A DNA stretch of 64,000 nt, taken from assembly GCF_008806975.1 (NCBI RefSeq), contig NZ_CP031728.1, positions 4,815,501-4,879,500 of the forward strand. Reading direction: 5' to 3'. Under the pieces are notes generated by a model, which saw only the letters and a list, made by a program, of their open reading frames with translations, was not told the origin of the DNA and ran no database searches. Made by a program: the position numbers and the translations under genes. Below are positions 7,709 through 17,456 of this stretch, piece after piece; the first letter of the stretch is position 1, and each line of letters opens with the position of its first letter. The stretch comes from Cellvibrio sp. KY-GH-1. GTDB lineage: Bacteria; Pseudomonadota; Gammaproteobacteria; Pseudomonadales; Cellvibrionaceae.

Positions 7709-10168
7709 ATGCAACCCCCATATTTTCATCGGCTAAAAGTATTGGCAGCCGGTACAGTTTTATTGTTAGGTTTCGCTAGTGTGCAAGCAGCTGAACCGTT
7801 ATATAAAAACGCAGATAAGCCTGTAGATGCACGTGTAAAGGATTTGCTCAAGCGGATGACGCTCGAGGAAAAGGTTGCACAGTTGCAAACGGTGTGGGCC
7901 GCACGGCAACAGCTGGAAACTGACGCGGGTGAATTTACCCCTGAACAGGCTAAAGAAATTTTAGGTTTAGGAATTGGGCAAGTGGCGCGCCCGGCAGAGA
8001 ATAAAGCCACCCTTACGCCGAATAAAACCCCGGCGCAAACATTAGCGTTTACCAATGCGGTACAAAAATATCTGGTAGAAAATACGCGGCTGGGGATTCC
8101 TGCTATTTTCCATGAAGAGGCATTGCATGGTCATGCAGGTCGTAATGCCACCAGTTTTCCGCAAGCCATTGGTTTGGCGAGCAGTTGGGATCCGCAATTA
8201 ATTGAGCAGGTATACACCATCGCCGCGCAAGAGATGCGCGCAATAGGCACACACCAAGCACTAGCTCCTGTATTGGATGTTGCGCGCGACCCGCGCTGGG
8301 GACGCATTGAAGAAACGCTGGGGGAAGATCCTTATTTAGTTTCAGAATTGGGCGTGTCAGCGGTTAAAGGGTTTCAGGGAAGTGGTGATGGAATTGGTAA
8401 CGATCGAGTGATAGCCACCTTAAAGCATTTGGCTGGCCACGGTGAACCAACCGGCGGATTAAATACCGCACCAGCCCCCATCGGTGAGCGCAGTTTGCGC
8501 GAAAATTTTTTACCGCCATTTGAAGCGGCAGTAAAGGTGGCGCACGCCCGCAGCGTTATGGCTTCTTACAATGAAATCGACGGTATTCCATCGCATTCTA
8601 ATGTGGATCTTCTACAAAATATTCTGCGCGGCGAATGGGGTTTTAATGGCGTTGTTGTGAGTGATTATTTTGCTATCGCCGAATTGATTAACCGTCATCA
8701 TTTGGCCACCGATAAATCGGAAGCGGCATTAATGGCAATGACAGCGGGTGTTGATTTAGAGACTCCGGATGGCGATGCTTATAAAAATCTGCTGCAACTG
8801 GTTAAGGATAAAAAACTTGGCATCAAACAAATTGATCAGGCAGTTGCGCGGGTGCTGCATGAGAAGTTTGCACTGGGATTGTTTGATAATCCCTACACCA
8901 ATACTGCTGATGTTGATGCCTTTGTGGGCAATGGCCAGCATGTCGCCGTTGCGTTGCAAGCGGCTGAAAAATCCATGGTGTTGCTCAAAAACGATAAAAA
9001 TATTTTGCCGCTCGATAAATCAACCGTGAAGTCAGTTGCGTTGATTGGCCCTCATGTAGACGAAACCTTAATCGGTGGTTACAGCGATGTACCGAAAAAA
9101 ACCGTTAGTATTTTACAGGGGTTAAAAGAATATTTGGGCGGTGGTATTGTCGTGAATTATGAAAAAGGCACCTTGCTGACCGTTGAAAAAGGGGTGTCGC
9201 ATCCGGATTCCGCGGCAGCCAATACTCGCTCCAAGCAACGTTGGCACACTGACGAAGTGGTACTGGCAACCAAAGCTGATACCAAAGGTATGATTGAAAA
9301 AGCGGTTGCAGCAGCGAAGAAAAGTGATGTGGCAATTGTGGTGGTGGGTGATAACGAAGCAACGTCACGCGAGGCCTGGAGCGATAATCATCTGGGGGAT
9401 CGCACCAGTCTTGAATTGCTAGGCGAGCAACAAGAATTGGTGGATGCCGTGCTTGCAACCGGTAAACCGACGGTGGTGTTATTAATCGGTGGTCGCCCAC
9501 TCGCCATTACCAAGTTGGCGCAAACCGCGCCGGCTATTTTGCAAGGCTGGTATTTGGGCCAGGAAACAGGGCATGCGGTTGCGCGCGTAATATTTGGCGA
9601 GGTAAATCCTGGCGGTAAATTGCCAGTGAGCGTTGCGCGTTCAGTGGGGCATTTACCTGTGTATTACAATCACAAGCCCGCTGCAAAACGCGGTTATGCA
9701 CTTGAAAAAACCGACGCACTTTTCCCATTCGGATTTGGTTTGAGCTACACGCAATTTGCCTACTCGGACATGCATTGGAGCAAAACTAAACTGGCAGCCA
9801 ATGAGACGGTTGATATCAGTGTAACGCTCACCAATTCTGGTAAGCGCGCAGGTGATGAAGTGGTGCAGCTGTATATCAACGATCCCGTGGCCAGTGTGAC
9901 CCAACCGGTTAAGTTGTTGCGCGGATTCAAGCGCGTTAGCTTGGCTCCCGGAAAATCGGCGCGAGTAACATTTACCTTATCCGCTAATCAATTAGGGTTT
10001 TATGACCGCCAGATGAAATTCGTAGTAGAGCCTGGAAAAATCAATGTGATGCTCGGCTCCTCATCCGCTGATATCCGTCTTAGTGGCGAGCTGGAATTGG
10101 TGGGTAAAGTGGCTGATGTTGGGGCTAACAAGGTTTATTTAACACCGGTAACCGTTACACAACGGTAG
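7709..10168 (+). CDS. Secreted GH3 beta-glycosidase, likely beta-xylosidase
   Basis: The 819-residue protein has a signal peptide (MQPPYFHRLK, hydrophobic core, cleavage near VQAAEP). A GH3 N-terminal barrel (about 40-370), the GH3 C-terminal alpha/beta domain (about 410-640) and a C-terminal fibronectin-III-like domain (about 690-800) follow. The nucleophile Asp is D319 in VVSDYFAI, and the KHLAGHGEPTGG loop is typical of the family. GH3 enzymes remove terminal glucose, xylose or related units from oligosaccharides. The position behind xylBA argues for beta-xylosidase activity on xylo-oligosaccharides in the periplasm. The ATG at 7709 follows AGAGGG. A longer frame reaches back to 7538, but it would place the signal peptide internally. 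Confidence 0.88.
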   Translation: MQPPYFHRLKVLAAGTVLLLGFASVQAAEPLYKNADKPVDARVKDLLKRMTLEEKVAQLQTVWAARQQLETDAGEFTPEQAKEILGLGIGQVARPAENKATLTPNKTPAQTLAFTNAVQKYLVENTRLGIPAIFHEEALHGHAGRNATSFPQAIGLASSWDPQLIEQVYTIAAQEMRAIGTHQALAPVLDVARDPRWGRIEETLGEDPYLVSELGVSAVKGFQGSGDGIGNDRVIATLKHLAGHGEPTGGLNTAPAPIGERSLRENFLPPFEAAVKVAHARSVMASYNEIDGIPSHSNVDLLQNILRGEWGFNGVVVSDYFAIAELINRHHLATDKSEAALMAMTAGVDLETPDGDAYKNLLQLVKDKKLGIKQIDQAVARVLHEKFALGLFDNPYTNTADVDAFVGNGQHVAVALQAAEKSMVLLKNDKNILPLDKSTVKSVALIGPHVDETLIGGYSDVPKKTVSILQGLKEYLGGGIVVNYEKGTLLTVEKGVSHPDSAAANTRSKQRWHTDEVVLATKADTKGMIEKAVAAAKKSDVAIVVVGDNEATSREAWSDNHLGDRTSLELLGEQQELVDAVLATGKPTVVLLIGGRPLAITKLAQTAPAILQGWYLGQETGHAVARVIFGEVNPGGKLPVSVARSVGHLPVYYNHKPAAKRGYALEKTDALFPFGFGLSYTQFAYSDMHWSKTKLAANETVDISVTLTNSGKRAGDEVVQLYINDPVASVTQPVKLLRGFKRVSLAPGKSARVTFTLSANQLGFYDRQMKFVVEPGKINVMLGSSSADIRLSGELELVGKVADVGANKVYLTPVTVTQR

Positions 10169-10198
10169 TCATTTTCTGCTGATTGATTGATCAAAACG

Positions 10199-10232
10199 AC
10201 CACGCCAGTTGAGCATTATGGCGTGGTTTTTC
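10199..10232 (+). terminator. Rho-independent terminator after GH3
   Basis: A 9-bp stem (ACCACGCCA / TGGCGTGGT) with an 11-base loop is followed by a T-run, 30 bp past the GH3 stop codon. Confidence 0.85.
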
Positions 10233-10309
10233 ACCCGCATTTCTTTTATCCTTAGGTCCCCCGGCCGGGCATGCCGCCGCTGGCGATAGGACATCTAAGG
10301 AAATCTCTC

Positions 10310-11866
10310 GTGAACGAATCATCTGCACTCAAAAAACTCCCTCTTATTGGTAAATCCCCTTTGCTAGCTCTGTCTGTAACCGCACTCTTGCTTGCTGCGT
10401 GCGGCGGAGGTGGTGGAGGAGGTGGCGGTAGTCCTTCCTCCAGTAGTGGAGATGTTTTAGGCTGGACCCCGTTTGTATATAAGACCTCTGATAATTTTGC
10501 TAACTATTGCGAGGTTCCTCGTCGGGGGAATAGTAAAATTACCGGGCTTCCGTATCCTGACAGAAGCGGCAGCCTTGTACATGAAAGACATTTTTTGCGT
10601 TCCTGGAGTTTCGAAACCTATTTGTGGTTTGAAGATTTAATAGACCCAAATCCAACAGCTGCTGTAGACACTCCGCAGCGCTATTTTGAAAGATTAAAAT
10701 CAACCAAACTTACTTCGTCAGGCAGTGCAAAAGATAATTTTCATTTTTACGAACCCACTGAAAATCAAGAAGCTTGGACGGCGGGGATTACTTATGGATA
10801 CGGGCTTAATCTCAAGGCGAATTGGGGTATTCCGCGCACTATTAATGTAACCTATTCGGATACCGGGTCTCCTGCAGCAATCAAAGGCATTAAACGTGGA
10901 GCCAAAATTATTGCGATTGATGGTCTAAGTGTTGCCACGGTCAACATTGATACACTGGTCGACGCGTTATATCCATCCCAGGTTAACGCCGTGCATGAGT
11001 TTGAAATAATGGATGTCGGTGCGAGCACTTCTCGAAAAGTGACTTTGGAATCTGCATCTTTGCCAACGGACTCGGTATCGGTTGCAAAAACGATTCAGCA
11101 AAACGGAAGCAGTGTTGGTTATATACAATTCAACACCTTTATTCCTGATGCGCAGGATCAATGGGTTGCCGCAATCAATAACCTTAAAAATGCCGGCGTG
11201 AGCGATTTGGTTGTGGATATGCGCTACAACGGTGGAGGTTATATTTCAGTTGCTGCGCAAGTGGGATATATGATTGCCGGAAGCAATACGACAAATAAAG
11301 TTTTTTATCAGGACGTAGCCAACTCAAAAAGTCCAAAAGAAGATCCTTGGGGATTTGCTGATACGGGCTTCTACGGTTTAAATAAATCGCTTCCATTGCC
11401 CACGCTCAATTTACAACGGGTCTATGTATTGTCTACGAGTGGTACATGTTCGGCGAGTGAGTTGGTGATTAACAGTTTACGCGGTATTGGTGTAAGCGTG
11501 TATTTAATTGGTGATACTACTTGCGGGAAACCCTACGGTTTCTTTCCTCAGCCTAATTGCGGTACCACCTACTATACAATTCAGTTTAAAACGGTTAACG
11601 CTAAGGGCTTTGGTGAATACAGTGATGGATTTATTCCATCTACCACTGATAACGGCTTGGATAAAATCAAAGGTTGTAAAGTGAAGGACGATTTATCCCA
11701 CGAGTTAGGTGATCCGAATGAGGCATTATTAGCTGCCGCGTTGCATTTACGTGCGACCGGGAGTTGTCCGTCGTCTACCAGCAGTCGTCAGCAAAAAATG
11801 TCTGAGGAAGCGTTCTCTGGAGAACTTGTGCGGCCCGAAGTGCGAGAGATAATGATTCGGAACTAA
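10310..11866 (+). CDS. S41 family (C-terminal-processing) peptidase lipoprotein
   Basis: The 518-residue protein has a lipoprotein signal ending in LLAAC, then a nine-glycine run and a short serine linker. A PDZ-like segment (about residues 180-250) precedes a tail-specific protease core. The nucleophile is Ser381 in GTCSASEL, and the general-base Lys407 is in TCGKPYG, 26 residues later, close to the Ser-Lys spacing of CtpA/Prc enzymes. It should act as a serine protease anchored to an envelope membrane; the substrate is unknown. The GTG at 10310 is chosen because AAGG lies about ten bases before it and the signal peptide starts there; the upstream ATG at 10271 has no ribosome-binding site. 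Confidence 0.85.
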   Translation: MNESSALKKLPLIGKSPLLALSVTALLLAACGGGGGGGGGSPSSSSGDVLGWTPFVYKTSDNFANYCEVPRRGNSKITGLPYPDRSGSLVHERHFLRSWSFETYLWFEDLIDPNPTAAVDTPQRYFERLKSTKLTSSGSAKDNFHFYEPTENQEAWTAGITYGYGLNLKANWGIPRTINVTYSDTGSPAAIKGIKRGAKIIAIDGLSVATVNIDTLVDALYPSQVNAVHEFEIMDVGASTSRKVTLESASLPTDSVSVAKTIQQNGSSVGYIQFNTFIPDAQDQWVAAINNLKNAGVSDLVVDMRYNGGGYISVAAQVGYMIAGSNTTNKVFYQDVANSKSPKEDPWGFADTGFYGLNKSLPLPTLNLQRVYVLSTSGTCSASELVINSLRGIGVSVYLIGDTTCGKPYGFFPQPNCGTTYYTIQFKTVNAKGFGEYSDGFIPSTTDNGLDKIKGCKVKDDLSHELGDPNEALLAAALHLRATGSCPSSTSSRQQKMSEEAFSGELVRPEVREIMIRN

Positions 11867-11871
11867 AGGTA

Positions 11872-11900
11872 AGGCCCTCTTCGGAGGGCTTTTGTTTTTA
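11872..11900 (+). terminator. Rho-independent terminator after the S41 peptidase
   Basis: The stem GCCCTC / GAGGGC with a TTCG tetraloop is followed by TTTTGTTTTT, directly after the stop codon. Confidence 0.9.
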
Positions 11901-11928
11901 GGTGGTTAATGATTTATAAGGGGTATCA

Positions 11929-12696
11929 GTGGTGCATGCCATTAATTTCTCGATCGACGATTACTTTCAGCGAATTGACATTGCTTATGTGGATGGTAGG
12001 GGGGACGCCGATCTAACTCGAATAATGCGCGCACAATTACATTCAGTTCCCTTTGAGAATCTGGATGTGCAGGCCGGCAAGATAGTTTCCATGGTGCCGG
12101 AAGATATTGTCGATAAAATTGTCCATCGCAAGCGCGGTGGTTATTGTTACGAGGTCAATGGGCTTTTTTCCATGGCCTTAACCGCATTGGGTTTTGAGTT
12201 CGACATCATCGGTGCGCGCCCCATGTTTTATCCGCAGCGCCGGCCTAAAACCCATGTGGTTTTGTTGGTTAAAAGCGGCGCTGAGCGGTGGCTGTGCGAT
12301 ACCGGCTTTGGCAGTTTCGGGTTGCGTGCCCCTATTGGTTTGCATCAGCTTGGTCAGGTAATCCAGCAGGATAATGAAACCTTTATGCTGGATAAAAATG
12401 AACGTAACGAATTTGTATTGAAAGCATTGGTAAAAGGCGAGTGGGCAAATCAATTCGGATTTGATCTGCAACCTATGGAGTGGATAGATTTCTCGCTGGC
12501 AAATTACTACAACTCTACCCATCCGGATGCGGTATTTGTGAAGCAGTATTTGGTCATGCAACAACATGCTCAGGGGCGAACGCTTTTATCAGGAAATCAC
12601 TTAAAACGTATAGGGCTGGATGGCGAGGTGGTTACTGAAGTTTCTCCTGATCAATTGGATGATGTTCTTTGGCGTGAATTCGCATTGCGCCGTTAG
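11929..12696 (+). CDS. Arylamine N-acetyltransferase
   Basis: The 255-residue protein is a NAT-family enzyme that moves an acetyl (or other acyl) group from coenzyme A to arylamines or arylhydrazines. The Cys-His-Asp triad is readable as Cys73 (RGGYCYEVNG), His109 (KTHVVLL) and Asp124 (LCDTGFG), nearly the same spacing as in the classical 69/107/122 triad. The start is a GTG at 11929 with AAGGGG upstream; a second GTG follows at once. It is a single-gene unit between two terminators. A role in detoxification is usual for the family, and a biosynthetic acyl transfer role is possible. Confidence 0.9.
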   Translation: MVHAINFSIDDYFQRIDIAYVDGRGDADLTRIMRAQLHSVPFENLDVQAGKIVSMVPEDIVDKIVHRKRGGYCYEVNGLFSMALTALGFEFDIIGARPMFYPQRRPKTHVVLLVKSGAERWLCDTGFGSFGLRAPIGLHQLGQVIQQDNETFMLDKNERNEFVLKALVKGEWANQFGFDLQPMEWIDFSLANYYNSTHPDAVFVKQYLVMQQHAQGRTLLSGNHLKRIGLDGEVVTEVSPDQLDDVLWREFALRR

Positions 12697-12698
12697 GT

Positions 12699-12736
12699 AA
12701 TCACTCTTGCCTGTATTTGCGCAGACAAGAGTGATT
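12699..12736. terminator. Bidirectional hairpin between convergent genes
   Basis: An 11-bp perfect inverted repeat (AATCACTCTTG / CAAGAGTGATT, 16-base loop) separates the convergent acetyltransferase and lipoprotein genes. It lacks a long T-run but is in the right place to end transcripts from both sides. Confidence 0.6.
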
Positions 12737-12756
12737 ATTCATCTGTATTAATGCGG

Positions 12757-14486
12757 TTAATTAAACTTATCGATTTTAAACCCCTTCACAATCAGTTCTG
12801 CATAACCATCATTGGTGTTATTGCTCAGCAGCGCAAAATTAAATTTCGCGACCTTGGTTAAGTCGAGTGGTGTGAGTCCGCCTTTAAAATCGCTAAATGG
12901 AATTTTTACAGTAGTCAATTCAGGGGCTGCGGGCAATGTAATTTGATTGTGTGTGCCACCGTGGATGGCGTACTGGCGCAATTGCAAATTAACACTTTGA
13001 TTTGATTTATACGTGATTTCAATAAAGCTTGAGCTACTCAAATCGATAGCTTCTGCTTCGCCAGTTTTATCAAATCCTGCAATGGGAAATGACATCTCTC
13101 CCCAAGGCGAAACCTTGAGGCGCACATGTGCAACGGCTGCGCCATCCATCACCACGAGCGGATTGGTTCCCGATGCAGGGATAAGTTGTTGGCTGCCCGT
13201 GTTGAAGCCAATTTTCCAGTCATCGAAACCATTAATGGTGATGGGCGCTGGATTTAATTGACAACCACTGCCTGAAAAGTTACCTGATGTCCCTTTGGTG
13301 CTGTTCACCCAGGTTCCGCTCACAGTGCCAGCATCGTGATTCAACAGTCCTTGCAGTTTATTGTTATCGGTAGTTGTTGCAGTCAGCCAGGGGCCTTTTA
13401 ATTGGCCGCTGATCGATTGGCTTTCGTTGGTTTCAATTTCATAAAGCGTGCCGGAGACTTTATTGCTTGCATCAATATCAATGCTCAATATGCCCGCGTC
13501 ATTACCGTTGAATGTAGCACTAAAGCGATGAACACTATTTGCTGCACCACCTACGCGACTGGCAGAAAAGTTTTCGCTATTGGTATCTTTTTTCCAGATA
13601 CCACTAATATCGTTAATCGATGTGAATTCGCCGTTATAGCTGCTTTTATCGATAGTGTTGCCACTCTCAAAAACAACTTTTTGTTTGTGCTGAATAGCGG
13701 TTGTATTGGAGAGTGTAGTTGCTTCGGTTGCATTTTCAGCCAATGAAAATCCGATCACATTGCCATCAAGTGCGCTGACAAAAAAGCAAGTTTGTCTTTA
13801 TTGTCGCCACTAAAATTACCTTTATAAACACCTGAGTAATTGCATAGATGGGTTGCTTCCAAATGTTGTTGTGCACTCGCCACATCAGGAAGCTGATGAG
13901 AACCACCATCTGCAGCCGAAGCGGCACTCATTATGGTTGTCAGGTTTTGTGCAAAGTTTGCGGAGGTAAAATCAATTTGTGTCCAGCTTGTTGCTGCAGT
14001 TTGTAGCGCGGATGAAAGCTGAATGCCATTGTCTGCATAGCCATCAGTATCCAACATCAGTAAAAAGCGCACCATATTCTGTATGGCCTGATGATTGGAG
14101 CTGCCATTTTCAATCAGGTCTATGGGGGTAATTAACGCTTTCCCCTGAGTGCTGCCTAATACGACGCCGCCAATGGAGAAACTAACGGTTTTACCTTGTT
14201 CGTAGCTGAAGGTTCCGGTGTTATTGGTAACTCCGGACTGGGCACCAGAAACAAATTTCAAACCGCTGATATTGGTATCTTTAAATTGCCCCTGTAATAC
14301 GGCAACTGATGTTGCCGCTGAACTAGCGGCCTTGCTCGAAATTGAAGAGCTTGAGCTCGAAGAACTTGAGCTCTTGGTAGAAGCCGGGGTTGATGTGGTG
14401 GAAGTTTTTTCTCCTCCGCCTCCACCACCACCACAGGAGGCGAGAATACCGGATGAAAGTAAGATTAATGCGACTTTGTTATTCAT
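12757..14486 (-). pseudogene. Poly-Ser lipoprotein gene split by a homopolymer frameshift
   Basis: Two abutting frames, 13755-14486 and 12757-13758, encode one protein of about 575 residues. The first part has a lipobox (LASC), a glycine run, a Ser/Thr linker and a domain beginning FKDTNISGLKFVSG. The second part ends in a jelly-roll-like domain resembling carbohydrate-binding modules (ITYKSNQSVNLQLRQYAIH). Adding one T to the T6 tract (A6 on the plus strand, 13780-13785) joins them smoothly as LAFFVSALDGNVIGFS, whereas as read the first frame stops after HLMAM. The change may be a true mutation, a reversible slippage site or a sequencing error. The protein was probably a surface-exposed glycan-binding lipoprotein. 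No catalytic domain is recognised. Confidence 0.75.
13780..13785. other. A6 tract at the frameshift point
   Basis: This run of six A on the plus strand is T6 in the coding direction. It lies exactly where the upper and lower halves of the lipoprotein gene change frame; one additional base restores a continuous reading frame. Confidence 0.7.
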
Positions 14487-14773
14487 ATTTCCCTCTGGGG
14501 TTTTGAAAACGCTAAAAAATGTTTTACCGCACAGGCGTTGTTGGGCGCGAGTGGGTGAGCAGTTTTAGAGTTGTCTAGAGCGAATCTGCGTAGGGGGAAA
14601 TCGAAAAATTCTGGTGTTAGCTTGTGGGCGCAGCTGACTTATTATTGGTGGCGAATCTTGCGCGAGAATTATGGGCTAGTCAAGAATGGCATCTCTCGGT
14701 TTAACGAAAAAGATATGCTATAAACCACCACCTTAAAGCTACCAATAAAAATACATCGCACCTTGGGATATTT

Positions 14774-15388
14774 ATGAGTCGACGCCTCCGGTTTTTGGCC
14801 GTTATGGTTTTACCCCTGTTGTTGATTACTCCTGTCCATGCCGAGGTTTTAGCCACCAAACAATTACTAACACCCTTGATCCCCGATGCCAGCAGGCATA
14901 TGTCCGTTCCTGTTGCGGTGGCCCATGATCCGCACCAACCGGTGTGGGTGGTTTACCAGTTAGTGGGTATCTCTGCCGAATCTGATCCTGAGGGTGAGGT
15001 GGTAGTAAATGCATCATTTGAGATGGTTCCAATTCCGATTCCTGATTCAGTTCTGATTTTTAAAGCGTCAAATATGAAAATAGAAAAGTCGGCTGGTGCA
15101 TTGGATGAGCGAGTAAAAGCCATAATTGGTGAGCGTAGTCCGGAAGAAATGCGCGAAATGTTGGGTGAAGAAATGTATGGGGCTTATCTCGCGTTGAGCA
15201 AAAAAGAAGGCTCTTATGTGATCGGTAATATCACCAAAACTTATAAGGTGGGTGAACCGGAGGGATTGAATTTACTCACCAGTGTGGAGCGCGCGCGGAG
15301 TACAACCGGTGGTACTGAATGTGATTATAGGGCAGGGCGATATTCCGGAGCAGTACCGCAATTCATTTTTGAGCTCGTTGAATACTGA
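14774..15388 (+). CDS. Secreted protein of unknown function
   Basis: The 204-residue protein is not recognised. It has a clear signal peptide (MSRRLRFLAV, a leucine-rich core, cleavage after VHA), so it is exported. The mature part is rich in acidic and beta-forming residues, has one evident Cys near the C-terminus (GGTECDYRAG) and no membrane segment. The ATG is preceded by GGGA. It is transcribed alone, with 287 bp of apparently empty sequence upstream and a shared terminator downstream. Confidence 0.7.
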   Translation: MSRRLRFLAVMVLPLLLITPVHAEVLATKQLLTPLIPDASRHMSVPVAVAHDPHQPVWVVYQLVGISAESDPEGEVVVNASFEMVPIPIPDSVLIFKASNMKIEKSAGALDERVKAIIGERSPEEMREMLGEEMYGAYLALSKKEGSYVIGNITKTYKVGEPEGLNLLTSVERARSTTGGTECDYRAGRYSGAVPQFIFELVEY

Positions 15389-15480
15389 AAAGTTAATTGC
15401 AGCAATTATCTCGCTATTGTTAGCGTTATTTTTTATTTTCAGGCGCAAGTAATATTCTTATCAGCTAGAACCGGCAAGAA

Positions 15481-15517
15481 AAAGCCTGATCATCGTTACG
15501 GATGATCAGGCTTTTTT
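15481..15517. terminator. Bidirectional rho-independent terminator
   Basis: A 14-bp stem (AAAGCCTGATCATC / GATGATCAGGCTTT) with loop GTTACG has a T-run on the plus-strand side and an A-rich left side. It serves the plus-strand gene ending at 15388 and the minus-strand receptor gene ending at 15544. Confidence 0.9.
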
Positions 15518-15543
15518 GTTTTCTCCGATGTAATTAATCTGAA

Positions 15544-17406
15544 CTAAAAACTAAGTTTCAAATTCAGCTTCGCACTGGTTCCCGCTGCCGGGAAGCCGAT
15601 ATCTGTGTGATAGTTTTCATCGGTCAGGTTTTCCAGTGACAAGCCCACTTGTGTGAGTTTGTTAATTTGCCATTGCGCGTTCGCGTCGAAGCGATTATAG
15701 GCCCCTAATATTTGCTCATCATCGGCACCGCTATAGCGAGTTACCGCAAAGCGTTTATCGACTCGTAAATAATTCAAGTTAAATTTCCAGTTATCATTCA
15801 CCGCGTAATGAATAGAAGTTCCATAAGTCGCTTGCGGTCTTCCGAGTAAATGATTGTCGGACGATTGCATATCTATATCAGTATAAGTGCCATGCAGGCG
15901 CCAGCTCAGGTTTTGCTGGATTTGCCAATTTACTTCAGTTTCCAATCCGCTGGTTTCCACGCGAGCACGGTTGACGTTTTTAAATTCCACGGCATCAAAA
16001 TCGATGAGATTGCGATAGGCATGAGTGAAATAACTAGCGCGTGCTGAGTAGTCATCTTGTTGAAACTCCACGCCTATATCTTTCGTGCGAACCGTTTCGG
16101 GTACCAGTTGGTCATTGCCTACGAGTGGGTGACCGATGGCAAAGAAGCTCGGCAATTTAAAGCCTTCGCCCCAGTTGGCAAACAGGGTCCAATTATTATT
16201 GACTTCAAGGCGTGCGCCCACCTGGCCGCTATCGTTGGCTTCAAAGCCGTCGGCATCATCGCGACGAACACTGGCTTGAATCAAGAGCGCATCAGTGACG
16301 TAGCCATTCAGGTTGATGAAGGCGCTGTCGATTTGACGATTCAATGCAAAGTTAATTGGATATACGTCGGGTGAAAATAAATAGCCCTCACTGGAGCCAT
16401 CTTCTTTTTTGGTTTCTACACCAATATTGGCCCAGAATTTTTGTTGATTGCCCAGTGTGTTAATCCAGCTAAACGCTGTGCGATTAAAGTCAATGACCGA
16501 TCCGTTGGGTGGAACTGCATCAAATGGCAGAATACCGGGTGATGTTAAATCTTCATCGCGTTGATACCAGCTTGCGCTAACTTTGCTTTGCCAAACATTA
16601 TTCGCTTGGGCTATCCAGCTAAATGCTGCGCTTTGATCTTTGTAATTACTCTCATCCAGATCGCGACTCAGTGCAAACTCCGGCCCACCACTTTGCTCGG
16701 GGAAGCTGGTGCGCTCGCCATCAAAGTAACGGTAGTTAAAATTGAGCGTGTGATTTTCTTGTTGCCAATTTAAGCGGCTGGAGAATTCCGTATTTTTTGC
16801 AGTGCTGCCCGGTACTGGTTCACCGGCATCTTTGGTTTGCAATGAGAATGCATAGCCGAGGTTGTTGAGTTTGCCTGAAGTGCTGAGGCCGGTGCTGGCA
16901 TAGTCATCGCTGCCCACGCTGGCATTGAGTGTCGTGGTGGCTTTGCCGGGTGTTTTGGTGATGATGTGAATTACACCGGCTAGCGCATCAGAACCGTACA
17001 CGGCCGATTGTGCGCCGCGAATAATTTCGATGCGTTCAATGGATTCAATGTTGATACTGTTTAAATCAAAGGCACCACCGCGGGTATTGGTGGGGTCATT
17101 GAGTTGTACACCATCAAGCAATACCAGTGTGTGGTTGGCTTCTGCACCGCGCAGGGCGATGGAGGTAATACCGCCGGGGCCGCCTTGTTCTTCTACCCAC
17201 AAGCTGGGGATTTGACGCAGTGCATCAATCACGCTGTTGTTGCTGAGCTGTAATAATTCTTGCTGGTTGATAACGGAGACGGAAGAAGAAAGCTGTTCAT
17301 TGGTTACCGGGTTGTAGCTGCCAGTGACGATTAACTCTTCAGTAGCGGAAAAACCGGGAGTTGCGATTAATGCGAGAAATAATGGAGTGAAACGGAAATT
17401 TTTCAT
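15544..17406 (-). CDS. BtuB-like TonB-dependent outer-membrane receptor
   Basis: The 620-residue protein has a signal peptide (MKNFRFTPLF..., cleavage after GFSA), a TonB box-like EELIVTG and a plug domain containing TSIALRGAEANHTLVLLDG and the RIEIIRGAQSAVYGSDALAG motif. A 22-strand barrel region ends in Phe (LNLKLSF). Length and plug sequence are nearest to BtuB-type cobalamin receptors, but no B12 riboswitch is seen upstream, so the ligand is open. It is the last gene of a minus-strand group with a cytochrome-domain protein and a DUF1080 protein, which makes a glycoside ligand possible. The frame runs back to 17625, but those extra residues come from a repeat element; the ATG at 17406 starts the signal peptide. 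Confidence 0.8.
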   Translation of the reverse strand: MKNFRFTPLFLALIATPGFSATEELIVTGSYNPVTNEQLSSSVSVINQQELLQLSNNSVIDALRQIPSLWVEEQGGPGGITSIALRGAEANHTLVLLDGVQLNDPTNTRGGAFDLNSINIESIERIEIIRGAQSAVYGSDALAGVIHIITKTPGKATTTLNASVGSDDYASTGLSTSGKLNNLGYAFSLQTKDAGEPVPGSTAKNTEFSSRLNWQQENHTLNFNYRYFDGERTSFPEQSGGPEFALSRDLDESNYKDQSAAFSWIAQANNVWQSKVSASWYQRDEDLTSPGILPFDAVPPNGSVIDFNRTAFSWINTLGNQQKFWANIGVETKKEDGSSEGYLFSPDVYPINFALNRQIDSAFINLNGYVTDALLIQASVRRDDADGFEANDSGQVGARLEVNNNWTLFANWGEGFKLPSFFAIGHPLVGNDQLVPETVRTKDIGVEFQQDDYSARASYFTHAYRNLIDFDAVEFKNVNRARVETSGLETEVNWQIQQNLSWRLHGTYTDIDMQSSDNHLLGRPQATYGTSIHYAVNDNWKFNLNYLRVDKRFAVTRYSGADDEQILGAYNRFDANAQWQINKLTQVGLSLENLTDENYHTDIGFPAAGTSAKLNLKLSF

Positions 17407-17456
17407 TGCGAACCTTAATTCATAATTTGCAAGATCTAGTGTGCTGCGAGAGCAAT

